Assembly: GCF_002257695.2 (NCBI RefSeq)
Contig: NZ_CP155571.1
DNA length: 64,000 nucleotides
Source: Sporomusa acidovorans
GTDB lineage: Bacteria > Bacillota > Negativicutes > Sporomusales > Sporomusaceae
Reading direction: 5' to 3' (one strand)
Shown one piece after another: positions 7,848 to 16,673 of this stretch. The notes beneath the pieces were generated by a model. The model ran no database searches and was not told where the DNA came from. It saw nothing but the letters and a program-made list of their open reading frames with translations. Every line of letters begins with the position of its first letter. Within the stretch, counting starts at the first letter, position 1. The translations under genes were made by a program, and so were the position numbers.

Positions 7848-9140
7848 TCATGGATACATTTTATGCAGCATACGCGGGAATGGAATCGTTTCGCGTATGT
7901 GCTCAAGGCCACACAACCAGGCAACAGTCCGTTCAAGACCTAACCCAAAACCGGAATGTGGCACTGTACCAAACCGTCTTAGATCAAGATACCACGCAAA
8001 AGCTTCTTCAGGCAGCTTGTGCTCCGCAATCCGCTGTTTTAATAATGTCAAATCATCAATACGCTGGCCGCCGCCAATAATTTCACCATAGCCTTCAGGC
8101 GCCAATAAATCGGCTCCCAGTACAACTTCAGGATTATCCGGGTCAGGTTTCATATAAAATGCTTTGATCGCGGTTGGATAGCGATGAACAAATACCGGCG
8201 CATTAAAGTGACTGGAAATAATGGTTTCATGAGGAGCGCCAAAATCATCTCCCCAAGTAAACTCTTCTCCAGCCTGTTTTAAAATTTCTACTGCTTCGGT
8301 ATAACTAATCCGTGGAAATGGCAATTTGATGGCTTTCAGTTTCTCGACATCACGTTCCAGCGTTTTAAGCTCACTCAGGCATTTGTCCAGCACACGCTGA
8401 ATTACATAGCCTATCATTTCCTCTTGGAGCTTCATGTTATCGTCAATATCATAGTAGGCCATTTCCGCTTCGATCATCCAAAATTCCAGCAGATGCCGGC
8501 GGGTTTTAGACCTCTCTGCCCGGAAAGTTGGGCCAAAACAATAAATACGGCCTAAAGCCATCGCGTTCGCTTCATTATACAGTTGGCCGCTTTGCGATAA
8601 ATAGCCCTTTTCGCCGTGATAGTCAAGTTCAAATAAGTTCGTCGTACCTTCACAGGCCGCCGGTGTTATGATTGGCGCATCAGCCAGGATAAAGTCGCGC
8701 TCATAAAAAAAGTTCCTGAGTGCGTGTTCAATCTCGGAACGAATACGCAATATGGCCGCCTGACGCGGTGTACGAATCCAGAGATGACGGTGTTCTGCCA
8801 AAAAATCAACACCGTGTTCTTTGTGAGTAATCGGGTAATCCTCGGCAACTCCAACAATCTCTAAGGAAGTTACATTCATTTCGTAACCGCCAACTGACCG
8901 GGGCTCTTCCCGTACAAGCCCTTTCACGCGAACTGAGCTCTCTTGGGTTAGACTCCTGATTTTTTTAAACAGTTCCTCACCGATTTCCTGTTTAACAACC
9001 ACAGCTTGCATGAGTCCGGAGCCATCCCTGATAATAAGAAAGATAATCTTACCGGATGATCGCTGATTATAAACCCAGCCTTGCACAGTCACTTGCTGTC
9101 CAACATGTTGGGACATTTTTTTTATTAGTACGGCTTCCAA
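7848..9140 (-). CDS. asnS: Asparaginyl-tRNA synthetase
   Basis: Class IIb aminoacyl-tRNA synthetase of 430 residues charging tRNA-Asn. An OB-fold anticodon-binding domain covers about residues 10-100 (VTVQGWVYNQRSSGKIIFLIIRD region), followed by the catalytic core with motif 2 (FRAERSKTRRHL) and motif 3 (GFGLGLERTVAWL) near the C-terminus. Length is normal for AsnRS. The start is TTG at 9140, with AAGGAGGG and a six-base spacer; the next candidate (ATG, residue 9) would cut into the N-terminal strand. No T-box-like leader is visible in the 180 bases upstream, so control is probably not by tRNA-Asn sensing. Confidence 0.93.
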   Translation of the reverse strand: MEAVLIKKMSQHVGQQVTVQGWVYNQRSSGKIIFLIIRDGSGLMQAVVVKQEIGEELFKKIRSLTQESSVRVKGLVREEPRSVGGYEMNVTSLEIVGVAEDYPITHKEHGVDFLAEHRHLWIRTPRQAAILRIRSEIEHALRNFFYERDFILADAPIITPAACEGTTNLFELDYHGEKGYLSQSGQLYNEANAMALGRIYCFGPTFRAERSKTRRHLLEFWMIEAEMAYYDIDDNMKLQEEMIGYVIQRVLDKCLSELKTLERDVEKLKAIKLPFPRISYTEAVEILKQAGEEFTWGDDFGAPHETIISSHFNAPVFVHRYPTAIKAFYMKPDPDNPEVVLGADLLAPEGYGEIIGGGQRIDDLTLLKQRIAEHKLPEEAFAWYLDLRRFGTVPHSGFGLGLERTVAWLCGLEHIRETIPFPRMLHKMYP

Positions 9141-9303
9141 ATAATACCCTCCTTTGCTTAGCAGGTGTATCTAATCTATATCCTAGAAAATGATGGGTGC
9201 TATGCCTATTATGTACTTATTCTGGTTATGCCATTATATTTCCTGTTAAAAATTTAGCAAATATCAGTTTTTTATTGATGAATATCAGATTTTACAATAT
9301 GAA

Positions 9304-9323
9304 AAGCAGGCTTCCGCCTGCTT
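9304..9323 (-). terminator. Terminator overlapping the SASP stop codon
   Basis: Stem AAGCAGGC / GCCTGCTT with a four-base loop, followed on the minus strand by TTTTC. The 5' arm overlaps the SASP stop codon. Confidence 0.7.
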
Positions 9324-9582
9324 AGGGTTGTTGATTAATGTCTTGTTTGGCTGTCATGGTGCTGCCGGTAGCTTGCGTGTTGCCTTGCCCAAACTGAGTT
9401 TCTTGAGACTGAATCATTTTGCGAACCATTTGTCCGCCTACCCGGCCATTGTCAGCCGAGGTAAGAGCACCTTTGTACGTGTTTTTGTAATCTTTCAATC
9501 CTAATTCGGCAGCCGTTTCTTCTTTCAGATGATCGAGGCCACTTTGCGCTGCAGGGTTCACTGGTTTTTTACTCCTTGACAT
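9322..9582 (-). CDS. Alpha/beta-type small acid-soluble spore protein
   Basis: An 86-residue SASP, which coats and protects spore DNA and is degraded at germination by the GPR protease. The family signature GRVGGQMVRKMI is present (about residues 47-58), and the first conserved block appears as ETAAELGL (about 22-29), close to where GPR cleaves. A Gln/Thr-rich C-terminal tail follows. Start at 9582 has AATGGAGG upstream. Its presence shows a spore-forming organism; expression should be forespore-specific under SigG, although I did not identify a clear SigG promoter. It stands alone between asnS and the porin gene. Confidence 0.9.
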   Translation of the reverse strand: MSRSKKPVNPAAQSGLDHLKEETAAELGLKDYKNTYKGALTSADNGRVGGQMVRKMIQSQETQFGQGNTQATGSTMTAKQDINQQP

Positions 9583-9682
9583 TACGCAAAACCTCCATTT
9601 AATTTATTTTTGGTGCCTGTTTATAGGTTGTCTCTTATTTAATAATTGATGCCATGTAAGTTATGGGTTACTTGGAAAAAAT

Positions 9683-9708
9683 AAAGCGGCTCGCAATTGA
9701 GCCGCTTT
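9683..9708 (-). terminator. Terminator of the porin gene
   Basis: Stem AAGCGGCTC / GAGCCGCTT followed on the minus strand by TATTTTTTCC, 20 bases after the porin stop. Confidence 0.85.
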
Positions 9709-9727
9709 TGGTAAAATAAGTTAATAA

Positions 9728-10594
9728 CTAGAAATTAACGGAAAATTCTACGTTAGTACGTTTTTGATCAGCGTCGGTGGTATTATTTTTACCCATATCA
9801 TGATATACGGCAAGGTTAGCATTATCAGATACTTTGTAATTGGCTTTTACTTTAAATCCTTTGGAATCCATATAGTTACCATTAGTAGTGTGATTATCAA
9901 TCGCACCTGCTTCAATATCACGATATATTAAGGAATAATCCACGTCACCTTTTTTCGCAGCGTTACCAAATTTCACTTCAGCAAGATATCCGTTAGCACT
10001 GGTGTCAGAATTCTTTACATACTCAAGATTGAACACTGCATTATCGGTAATTTGAGTTGCAGCATTTACGCCCCAGTATTTGGTGTCATCTTGTTTAAGA
10101 TAGTTAGCACCAAAATTAACTTTGCCAAAAGAAGTTGCCATTTCTGCCAAGGAAATTTCTTTGGCATCTTTATCATGGCCATAGAATCCGCTTAATTTAA
10201 CATTTTCTAAAGTGGTGCCTACTTGTACGCCACTAAAGTTATCATCATCCATCAACAAGCCTTTGCCGGAATATAACGACTGCCGGCCAGCTTTAATATC
10301 AAAATTATTAAGTTTCGCGCCAAGGTAAGCTTGATCAAATGTTACGTTATGGTCACCGTCGCCATGTTTCAGATTGTTATCCATTCTTGCACGGCTGTGA
10401 AGATAGAAAGTATCATCAATGCCGGCGTCCATGTTCAAGCGAATGCGATTAGTCAAATAATTGCTAGCACTATCAGTTTGGTTATTCCATTCAATATTAG
10501 CGTCACCGGAAAAAGTAGGAGCAGCAGCGAATACGGAAGCAGTCGAGAGCGTCAGGGCAGCCATAACGGCAGCAGCAAGCAGTTTCTTTTTCAT
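9728..10594 (-). CDS. Outer-membrane beta-barrel porin
   Basis: A 288-residue protein with a clear signal peptide (MKKKLLAAAVMAALTLSTASVFA, cut after about residue 23). The mature chain shows alternating hydrophobic/polar strands with frequent Asn/Asp/Gly turns, many aromatic girdle positions and a terminal phenylalanine (VEFSVNF), as required for outer-membrane insertion. This is the porin type of diderm Firmicutes such as Pelosinus and Sporomusa. Two start codons are possible (10600 and 10594); AGGAGG is only four bases from the first and ten from the second, so I prefer 10594. A long structured leader precedes it (10601-10900) and can mask this ribosome site. Confidence 0.88.
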   Translation of the reverse strand: MKKKLLAAAVMAALTLSTASVFAAAPTFSGDANIEWNNQTDSASNYLTNRIRLNMDAGIDDTFYLHSRARMDNNLKHGDGDHNVTFDQAYLGAKLNNFDIKAGRQSLYSGKGLLMDDDNFSGVQVGTTLENVKLSGFYGHDKDAKEISLAEMATSFGKVNFGANYLKQDDTKYWGVNAATQITDNAVFNLEYVKNSDTSANGYLAEVKFGNAAKKGDVDYSLIYRDIEAGAIDNHTTNGNYMDSKGFKVKANYKVSDNANLAVYHDMGKNNTTDADQKRTNVEFSVNF

Positions 10595-10600
10595 TTGCAT

Positions 10601-10900
10601 CTTTCCTCCTAATTAATTGGAATATTTTGAATCTCCGAAAACCGGTACGCCTACGGAGATAACTTATCCAGACTATTTGTTGGAGGAAGATAAGCCAATT
10701 AACTATGAGTGTCCACGTTTCCTCATAACTGCCTTGCTTATCTCTAATCCAGTTGCTTAGCCTAACAAGCTATCCTGTTACCTTCTCCCTTCATGGTGAG
10801 AGGAACTTTCCTTAGGTTTCAAGCAGCACTTTTTGTTTACTGCTTTATGTTTTATGTAATTCGCCTGTTTCGACATAATTCCTTCTTATTTGACAAATAA
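10601..10900 (-). promoter_or_regulatory. Long structured 5' leader of the porin gene (candidate cis-regulatory RNA)
   Basis: About 300 bases without an ORF lie between the aspartokinase terminator and the porin. On the minus strand I see, in order: a TGTCGAAA box (10868-10875), hairpin AAGCAG/CTGCTT (about 10824-10848), a long-range pair CCTAA/TTAGG, a nested hairpin ATAAGC...GCTTAT enclosing TATGAG/CTCATA (about 10690-10746), and ATCTCCG/CGGAGAT (10631-10660). The segment TCTTCCTCC (10682-10690) is complementary to the GGAGGAA of the porin ribosome site (10601-10610), so alternative folding could close translation. No known riboswitch class was recognised. Confidence 0.45.
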
Positions 10901-10963
10901 ACTTCTTGGTAAATTAATGTAGTCTTAACAGTTCCTTTTTATATGACTTTGTTAAATTTACAT

Positions 10964-10995
10964 AAAAAAAAGACAGTCCTTTTTATCAGACTGTC
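10964..10995 (-). terminator. Terminator of the aspartokinase gene
   Basis: Stem GACAGTC / GACTGTC followed by seven T on the minus strand, 18 bases after the stop. Confidence 0.85.
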
Positions 10996-11013
10996 ATACA
11001 TTTATTATCGGTT

Positions 11014-12234
11014 TTATGCAGGGAAAAAGCGGGAATGGATCGCGTTTACGGCTTCTTTTACTTTACTTGAGTCAATCAGACACGAAATACTAATCTCGGA
11101 AGTACTGATAACTTCAATGTTAATACCGGCATCGGCCAGCGCGCCAAATGTTGCAGCCGCAATACCCGGATTGCCTAACATACCGGCACCAACTACAGAG
11201 ACCTTGGCAACATTTTCTTCAATCTTAAGACCGCTAAAATCCATTTGACTGTTCAGTTTCTCCATAATTTTTTTTGCCTGGGGAACATCTCCCTGTGCAA
11301 TTGTGAATACCATGTCAATAATGTGTTTATCCATTACGCGAACACTCTGAACGATCATATCTACATCAATATTTGCTGCGGCCAGAGTCGAGAATATTTT
11401 ATAGGCAATTCCCGGCTGATCCGGTACTCCTAAAACAGCTATTTTCGCGACATTCGTATCATGCGTTACACCACGAATAACAAACTCTTTTTCTTCCATT
11501 GTATATTCCTCCCTGATAAATGTACCTGGCTCATTCGTAAATGTAGAGCGGACGTGAATAGGCATACCATAATGCTTACCCAATTCTACGGAACGTGGAT
11601 GCATTACACCGGCTCCCAGCCGGGCCATTTCAAGCATTTCATTATACGTAATTTCTTTCATTCGTCTGGCATCTGGAACAACCCTGGGGTCAGAAGAATA
11701 AATTCCATCGACATCCGTATAGATTTCGCAATGATCGGCTTTAAGGCCGGCGGCTACCGCTACTGCCGTGGTGTCAGAACCACCTCGGCCCAAAGTAGTG
11801 ATATCACCCCTTTGCGTCAATCCCTGAAAGCCTGCCACAACCACAATCTTGCCTGCGTTAAATTCTTCCCAAATCCTATCCGTATTAATCCCCGTAATTT
11901 TTGCTTTGTTAAACATCTCATTGGTTGTAAAACCCGCCTGAAAACCGGTCATCGACACTGCTTCATGGCCAAGCTCAACAAATGCCATGGCTAAGAGTGC
12001 AATGGAAACTTGTTCACCGGTTGCCAAAAGCATGTCCATCTCACGCCCATAAGTTTTGTCCGTTATTGCTTTCGCCAAACTTATTAAATCATCTGTAGTA
12101 TCCCCCATCGCTGATACTACAACGACAATTTTATCGTCAGGTTTTTTTTCCCGTAATACCCGCCTGGCAACCGCCATAATTTTATCTGGTGTAGCCACTG
12201 AGCTGCCGCCAAATTTTTTTACAATTACTGCCAT
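11014..12234 (-). CDS. Aspartate kinase
   Basis: Catalyses phosphorylation of aspartate, the first step to lysine, threonine, methionine and diaminopimelate. Residues 1-245 form the amino acid kinase domain, starting with VKKFGGSSVAT and including GRGGSDTTAVA and the YTDVDGIY segment; two ACT domains follow (from about 265, with VLGVPDQPGIAYKIF and VVGAGMLGNPGIAA). The length (406 residues) fits the lysC-type single-function enzyme. I moved the start from 12270 to the ATG at 12234, which has AAGGGGG upstream and starts directly at the kinase strand. No lysine riboswitch is visible upstream. thrC lies 42 kb away, so the pathway is not clustered here. Confidence 0.92.
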   Translation of the reverse strand: MAVIVKKFGGSSVATPDKIMAVARRVLREKKPDDKIVVVVSAMGDTTDDLISLAKAITDKTYGREMDMLLATGEQVSIALLAMAFVELGHEAVSMTGFQAGFTTNEMFNKAKITGINTDRIWEEFNAGKIVVVAGFQGLTQRGDITTLGRGGSDTTAVAVAAGLKADHCEIYTDVDGIYSSDPRVVPDARRMKEITYNEMLEMARLGAGVMHPRSVELGKHYGMPIHVRSTFTNEPGTFIREEYTMEEKEFVIRGVTHDTNVAKIAVLGVPDQPGIAYKIFSTLAAANIDVDMIVQSVRVMDKHIIDMVFTIAQGDVPQAKKIMEKLNSQMDFSGLKIEENVAKVSVVGAGMLGNPGIAAATFGALADAGINIEVISTSEISISCLIDSSKVKEAVNAIHSRFFPA

Positions 12235-12332
12235 GCCTATCCCCCTTTGTTCTACAGTATATAATAGCATGGCAGTTTATATTCTCCATACAAGTACAAT
12301 ATCCTTCTACAAGTGGACAAAATTGTATTTTT

Positions 12333-12773
12333 TTACTTGTCTAAGAATAAATTGATAAAAATTAAGCCTGCAAGGATAATCTCCCAACAGCCTTTAGTAA
12401 CTAAAATAATGCTATCTTCCTGATTGTAACACCATTCCGTAAAGTTCCGATAAGCACCAGCCATATCCTGCCACAAGGCAATGGTTCCCAAAATTGCGGC
12501 CAGCAATGCCACAACTGTAAGGCCAATTGTGGGAAAAGCAGCACTAATGGCAATAAAATAGCAGGAAAGAATTATCCATGTCAAAAAGATGAGTCCCAGT
12601 GTTAAACGCCGGGCAACCTTTGAACCGACACGTCTTGCCATCTTTAATAACGCCAAGCGAATTAACCGGCGACCACAAAGTACTTGGCCTTTTTCATAAC
12701 TTCTATACCGCTGGGGAATATCATAATTCCATACAATCGAACAGCAAGCTATGACTAACAGCAGTTTCTGCAT
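12333..12773 (-). CDS. Hypothetical membrane protein
   Basis: A 146-residue protein with an N-terminal hydrophobic stretch, a basic central region (RRLIRLALLKMARRVGSKVARR), two closely spaced transmembrane helices (about residues 57-100) and a final hydrophobic segment (ILAGLIFINLFL). Predicted three to four membrane passes. I do not recognise a family. A promoter-proximal position between aspartokinase and the HD-GYP gene gives no functional hint. The start codon is not strongly supported by a ribosome site. Confidence 0.5.
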   Translation of the reverse strand: MQKLLLVIACCSIVWNYDIPQRYRSYEKGQVLCGRRLIRLALLKMARRVGSKVARRLTLGLIFLTWIILSCYFIAISAAFPTIGLTVVALLAAILGTIALWQDMAGAYRNFTEWCYNQEDSIILVTKGCWEIILAGLIFINLFLDK

Positions 12774-12853
12774 ACACTCAACCTCCCGGTATATTATATG
12801 CAGTTCTCCCTGGTACTTATCTATATTATAGCACTATTCAATTGTTTGAACAA

Positions 12854-13924
12854 TCAGACATCTATAACTTCATCGATCCTTATATCTTTATTCCTATTTA
12901 AATCAATAAATTCATTATCTTCTGTCCTGACCACCGGTCGGCTGTGGCTGACACTATCAAAGTAGACAACCTCAGCAACCCGGCCATCGTGTAACCGCAT
13001 AAATTTTCCTGTTAAATAGTTGCTAATATTTTGTAAGAATACGGCACAGAATTCCGCATCAATTTTACCAAACATTTCGCTGTTCAATGTTTCAATAACA
13101 CTAAAAGGATCGACCTTACTTTTATAAACCCGATCAGAAGTCATCGCGTCATAAATGTCAATGATAGCAATAATCTTGGCAAAATAATGAATTTGCCCAC
13201 CTGAAAGTTTCAGTGGGTAACCACTGCCATCCATTCGTTCATGGTGTTGCAGAACACCCAGTCGTATAGCTTCTGAAAGTTCTTGATTATCACGTAAAAG
13301 TTCATAGCCAAGTATCGGGTGATACCGCATAACTTCAAGTTCCTTCTTGGATAATTTATCCGGCTTATTGAGTATATTTATATCGACTAAGGCTTTGCCG
13401 GTATCATGCATTAGCCCTGATAGTATTAAGTCTTCTAAATCTTGCCCAGTGACACCAAGCCATTTTCCTAATACACCCGCCAATATGGAGACATTTAAAG
13501 AATGGTGCAGTGTATAATCATCTTTGCGCTCCAGCATCAGCAAAAACGATATAATTCCCCGTGTATTGGTCAATTGTCCAATTAACGTATGGGCTAGTTC
13601 CCACATAGATGCGACTGCCAATTTTTTATAGCGCCGTGTCTGCTCAAAGTAAATTTTTAACTTGTCTAAAGAATTTTCATAATTTTCCCGAGTTTGCCGC
13701 GCGCATTCTTCAAGCTCTTGTACATGATCAACTACCGACTGGTTAATTTCCTGGATATCAATCTGTTGAAGCCCCCAGTTAGTAATTTGTTCAATAATGC
13801 GCTGTGAAAGTATGATACCCTCACTTAAAAGTACACGACCATTATTGCCTAAAACGGGTTTACCTACGGTCATACCTGGAACAACGTCTTTTACGTTGCA
13901 TGGCTTGGTAATAAACTGCCCCAT
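12854..13924 (-). CDS. HD-GYP domain protein (predicted cyclic di-GMP phosphodiesterase)
   Basis: A 356-residue cytosolic protein. The N-terminal 120 residues contain the DUF3391-like start (VKDVVPGMTVGKPV) and a coiled region; the HD-GYP domain follows with LSGLMHDTGKA (HD dyad near residue 170), HHERMDGSGYP (about 230) and the DAMTSDR helix. These are the metal-binding residues of enzymes that linearise cyclic di-GMP. A short C-terminal PilZ-like or SH3-like tail (GRVAEVVYFD) follows. A close paralogue of the same layout and length lies at 58891-59964. The ATG at 13924 has AGGTG upstream. It stands alone. Confidence 0.85.
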   Translation of the reverse strand: MGQFITKPCNVKDVVPGMTVGKPVLGNNGRVLLSEGIILSQRIIEQITNWGLQQIDIQEINQSVVDHVQELEECARQTRENYENSLDKLKIYFEQTRRYKKLAVASMWELAHTLIGQLTNTRGIISFLLMLERKDDYTLHHSLNVSILAGVLGKWLGVTGQDLEDLILSGLMHDTGKALVDINILNKPDKLSKKELEVMRYHPILGYELLRDNQELSEAIRLGVLQHHERMDGSGYPLKLSGGQIHYFAKIIAIIDIYDAMTSDRVYKSKVDPFSVIETLNSEMFGKIDAEFCAVFLQNISNYLTGKFMRLHDGRVAEVVYFDSVSHSRPVVRTEDNEFIDLNRNKDIRIDEVIDV

Positions 13925-13982
13925 AGTTTCACCTACTCATATACATTTTTACGTTATGTCACGCAAGCTCCTCTATATAAGA

Positions 13983-14048
13983 AGAGACTTGGCTGGTGCC
14001 AAGTCCCTCAGGACGTCGGCAGAAGCCCTAGTCGCTGATAATGTAAAA
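13983..14048 (+). repeat. Dispersed two-hairpin repeat, copy A
   Basis: Hairpin GACTTGGC-TGGT-GCCAAGTC followed by the conserved core CAGGACGTCGGCAGAAGCC. The same unit occurs at 43311-43406 and, inverted, at 49754-49842. In this copy the second hairpin seen in the other two has been lost or shortened. Confidence 0.8.
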
Positions 14049-14073
14049 GAGCCAGGGATAAGCTCCCTGGCTC
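14045..14073 (-). terminator. Terminator downstream of the 14139-15257 gene
   Basis: Stem GAGCCAGGGA / TCCCTGGCTC followed on the minus strand by TTTTAC; it abuts repeat copy A. Confidence 0.75.
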
Positions 14074-14138
14074 TCAAGAGCGTCCTATATAATTATTCTA
14101 CAGTAATTGGCTTAAAGCCTTCCCATAAGCCCTACCTT

Positions 14139-15257
14139 TTAGGTTAAAATTCTAATCTTAAGGCTTTTTATCTGCTGTTTATCAACTCCCTCCCACTCGG
14201 GCGGGCACAGCATATCTACGGGAGAAAGAGACAATGCGGTATCACATTCATATACTGTATCGAATGCTTGTAAAGCAGTAATCGCACTACGAGAACGCAT
14301 GATGGTATCAATATTCTCTCTGGGAACTTTTACTGCCAATACGCAATCATCAGTCAGTTCATTTTTTATAATTCCAGCAGCATAGGCCTCCTGAAATGAT
14401 GGTATATTGGCGAAAATAGTAGAAGCTACCTGCAGAATAATTGCACTGCATAGCTCAAAATATTGCTTATTGAACACTCTGGTGTCTTTATCCTGAAATT
14501 GAAGACGACCCGAAGGCAACATTTCGCAAATTTGTTTAGGAATAACCGCTTTTGACGGCAGCCAAACCTTAATTAAGGGTATATCAGCGTAAAAATCAAT
14601 GTCAACTTCAACCACTACCGGCAGTTTCAAATGACTCAACACCTCATCAAGTCTGGCCCTCACAGCACTCGGTTCACCGGCCAATAATTGTTGAATGAGT
14701 GCGATACGAGCTGTTTCCTGTACTTCATGCTGGCGTTTCTTTTCGTCATATGCCTGCCGTTCTTGTTCGTTACGTCTGGCTATTTCTTCACTGGCTTCCT
14801 GTGCAGCATTTTTAACAGCTGCTTCCTTGTCTCTTTGAGTAAAATACAGGGATACTGCCGTAGCGACTCCCAAGGCTGCCGTAAATAAAAGAACAATTGG
14901 GCTAAAGAAAATAACGAGTATGACAACTAACGAAACTATTAGTGCAATCCGGGTCCCCATAGGATATACATAGCTTTCCTGCGTTTTCGTTATTGCTTTA
15001 TCAATAAGATAACTATAATCAGTTAAAATCAGTTCCGGAAAGGGTTCCTGCACTAGCAAGGGTTGATAGTCGACCGGCTCATAGTTAAGCTTACTAACCG
15101 ACGCCAATTTAAGTTCATAGTCTTGATGCTGAACAAATTCCTTACGCCAACGTTCAAATTGTTCTTCTCCCTTAAAATAGCGGACTTCAGCCCGTTCATT
15201 ATTCTTATTATCATCTCTCCCTCGTTTTAATGGCATTTTTTCCGGTGGCGAAGTCAT
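14139..15257 (-). CDS. Hypothetical protein with two membrane helices and a coiled coil
   Basis: A 372-residue protein. A charged N-terminal region (1-100) is followed by two adjacent hydrophobic helices (about 107-140, with ALIVSLVVILVIFFSPIVLL), then a long charged helix rich in Glu/Arg/Gln (about 143-190) that should form a coiled coil, then a mixed alpha/beta C-terminal domain of about 180 residues. I do not recognise a named family. GGAGG precedes the ATG at 15257. Its start is 12 bases from the stop of the small membrane protein gene upstream, so the two form an operon. The topology suggests a membrane-anchored protein with a large cytosolic part. Confidence 0.6.
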   Translation of the reverse strand: MTSPPEKMPLKRGRDDNKNNERAEVRYFKGEEQFERWRKEFVQHQDYELKLASVSKLNYEPVDYQPLLVQEPFPELILTDYSYLIDKAITKTQESYVYPMGTRIALIVSLVVILVIFFSPIVLLFTAALGVATAVSLYFTQRDKEAAVKNAAQEASEEIARRNEQERQAYDEKKRQHEVQETARIALIQQLLAGEPSAVRARLDEVLSHLKLPVVVEVDIDFYADIPLIKVWLPSKAVIPKQICEMLPSGRLQFQDKDTRVFNKQYFELCSAIILQVASTIFANIPSFQEAYAAGIIKNELTDDCVLAVKVPRENIDTIMRSRSAITALQAFDTVYECDTALSLSPVDMLCPPEWEGVDKQQIKSLKIRILT

Positions 15258-15269
15258 AGAAAAACCTCC

Positions 15270-15521
15270 TTATTTACGAATCGTTATCCTGATCGTTTTA
15301 CGCGCTACGACATAACAAAAAGCCAGTACTCCACCTAATGTAAAAAAGAAGGCAACCGGCTTGATCATCATAATTTCAGAACTGCCAATCAGACAGAATA
15401 AAAGTGCTGTCATATACGCTAAAAACAGTTCACTATAGCGTGGACTGCCTGCACGCGGTGCAATAATCACCCACACTAGAAAGCCAATAAGAATAATATT
15501 GCTATTTTTCATAAACTCCAT
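15270..15521 (-). CDS. Small hypothetical membrane protein
   Basis: About 83 residues with three predicted membrane segments (IILIGFLVWVIIA, AYMTALLFCLIGSSEIMM, VAFFFTLGGVLAFCYVVA) and a basic C-terminal tail (RKTIRITIRK). Not recognised. Starts at 15536 (GTG), 15521 (ATG) or 15512 (ATG) are all possible; TAGGTG overlaps the GTG and favours 15521. It is the first gene of a two-gene unit with the coiled-coil membrane protein. Confidence 0.5.
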   Translation of the reverse strand: MEFMKNSNIILIGFLVWVIIAPRAGSPRYSELFLAYMTALLFCLIGSSEIMMIKPVAFFFTLGGVLAFCYVVARKTIRITIRK

Positions 15522-15720
15522 TGCTTGAAGATTCACCTACCTAAATTTATGGATAATTCTTATATTCGCTATTACTTACTTCTTTTCCTGCCTAATTATT
15601 TCCTTTCAAAATCATTGACGTTGTAACATTATGTTTTTGACCTTCATATGCTGAAGTAGTAAGAGATATATACAATTTACAACTTTTATTTAAGGTTAAT
15701 AAAGGAGGTCATTAATATTT

Positions 15721-16062
15721 ATGGAAACTAAATATCCGCATTGGTATGGCCCAGAAGATAAGATGTGTTGCGATTTTCCAGAAAAAGACTTAATGTGCTG
15801 TGACGATTTCATGGAAGATCCCATGGCCTACAAAATGCAGCGTGATAATTTTAAAGACCGTCTGCTCTGCTTTTTAGGCGATGAAGTCCTCCTTGGTACA
15901 GATGCTGTGATCGACCGCAGAGGAGCTACGTTCTGCGGTACCGTATGCTATGTTGGCTGCGATTACATCATTGTTAACAGTACTCATTGCCGTCGTGCTA
16001 TTTCACTGCATGTACCGATAAAAATGATTCGCTTCATCGCTCCTTTTAAAGGCCACCGGTAA
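15721..16062 (+). CDS. Cysteine-rich hypothetical protein (possible spore-surface protein)
   Basis: A 113-residue protein with cysteine pairs (MCCDF, MCCDDF) near the N-terminus and a C-terminal beta-rich region (FLGDEVLLGTDAVIDRRGATFCG and following) that resembles the small-barrel domains of spore coat or exosporium proteins such as DUF2642 members. That resemblance is by eye and weak. An AAAGGAGG sequence lies about 12 bases upstream of the ATG. It precedes another unknown gene on the same strand by 35 bases, so the two are probably cotranscribed. Confidence 0.5.
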   Translation: METKYPHWYGPEDKMCCDFPEKDLMCCDDFMEDPMAYKMQRDNFKDRLLCFLGDEVLLGTDAVIDRRGATFCGTVCYVGCDYIIVNSTHCRRAISLHVPIKMIRFIAPFKGHR

Positions 16063-16097
16063 AATCGCAAGCCTCAGCATTAGGAGATGATGTACTA

Positions 16098-16568
16098 ATG
16101 AAAAAAATATTTAGTCGACGGTCAGTTGCCATTGATCCAACCCATATGATTACCCTTCATCAAGAGGCCATTGAGCAACTGGAGCTTATGCATACAGCAC
16201 TGACAGCGGCGGAACAGGCTAACGACGGTACAAATGACGCACTTAACAGCATGGCTGAACATCATTGGGAAGCTTATCTTGATGTACTTCACATGATTTG
16301 CTTACACGATGAAAATTTTGCCGCAGTTATGAAAAAACATGGCTTTAAAATGCAAGAATGCGAATCTCCTGATGGCGATCAACGTCAATTTTATGGCAGC
16401 AGGCAATTAGTTCTGGCACTTCTTTTGGGGCTTATCCGTCGACACCGGCGTTTTACCTATTTTTATAGTTTGCGGGCAAACCCAATGGGAGATTACATCA
16501 AAGAATCCGTAGCCATGGAACGTGAACATACCGTCGAAATAATTGGTATGGTACAAAATATGATGTAA
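16098..16568 (+). CDS. Hypothetical helical protein
   Basis: A 156-residue, mostly alpha-helical protein without signal peptide. Helices carry His/Glu pairs (ITLHQEAIEQLELMH, EHHWEAYLDVLHMICLHDE and MEREHTVEIIGMVQ), a pattern that could form a four-helix ferritin-like or hemerythrin-like bundle, but I cannot assign a family. TAGGAGATG is upstream of the ATG at 16098. It follows the cysteine-rich gene and precedes the pseudouridine synthase on the same strand. Confidence 0.55.
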   Translation: MKKIFSRRSVAIDPTHMITLHQEAIEQLELMHTALTAAEQANDGTNDALNSMAEHHWEAYLDVLHMICLHDENFAAVMKKHGFKMQECESPDGDQRQFYGSRQLVLALLLGLIRRHRRFTYFYSLRANPMGDYIKESVAMEREHTVEIIGMVQNMM

Positions 16569-16673
16569 TACTCCAAATCTTACATGGAGGCACTCTGCCT
16601 CCTATATTTTTTGGGAGGATTATTCTATTACCAATGCGAATACTATTCTATACCATATCAGCAAGGAGTAATT

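Noticed and set aside
9141..9320. T-box upstream of asnS
   Set aside because: The leader is only about 180 bases and has no T-box sequence or terminator/antiterminator pair.
10601..10900. Cobalamin, c-di-GMP, M-box, ydaO or T-box riboswitch in the porin leader
   Set aside because: None of the conserved cores of these classes (for example the T-box TGGNACCGCG, GEMM GCAAACC, or the cobalamin box) could be found; only general hairpins are visible.
13797..14147. A 116-codon frame, and similar frames at 43325-43519 and 49760-49948, sharing the words LRTxAEALV or SGRRQKPP
   Set aside because: They are different-frame translations of the dispersed two-hairpin repeat and are not genes.
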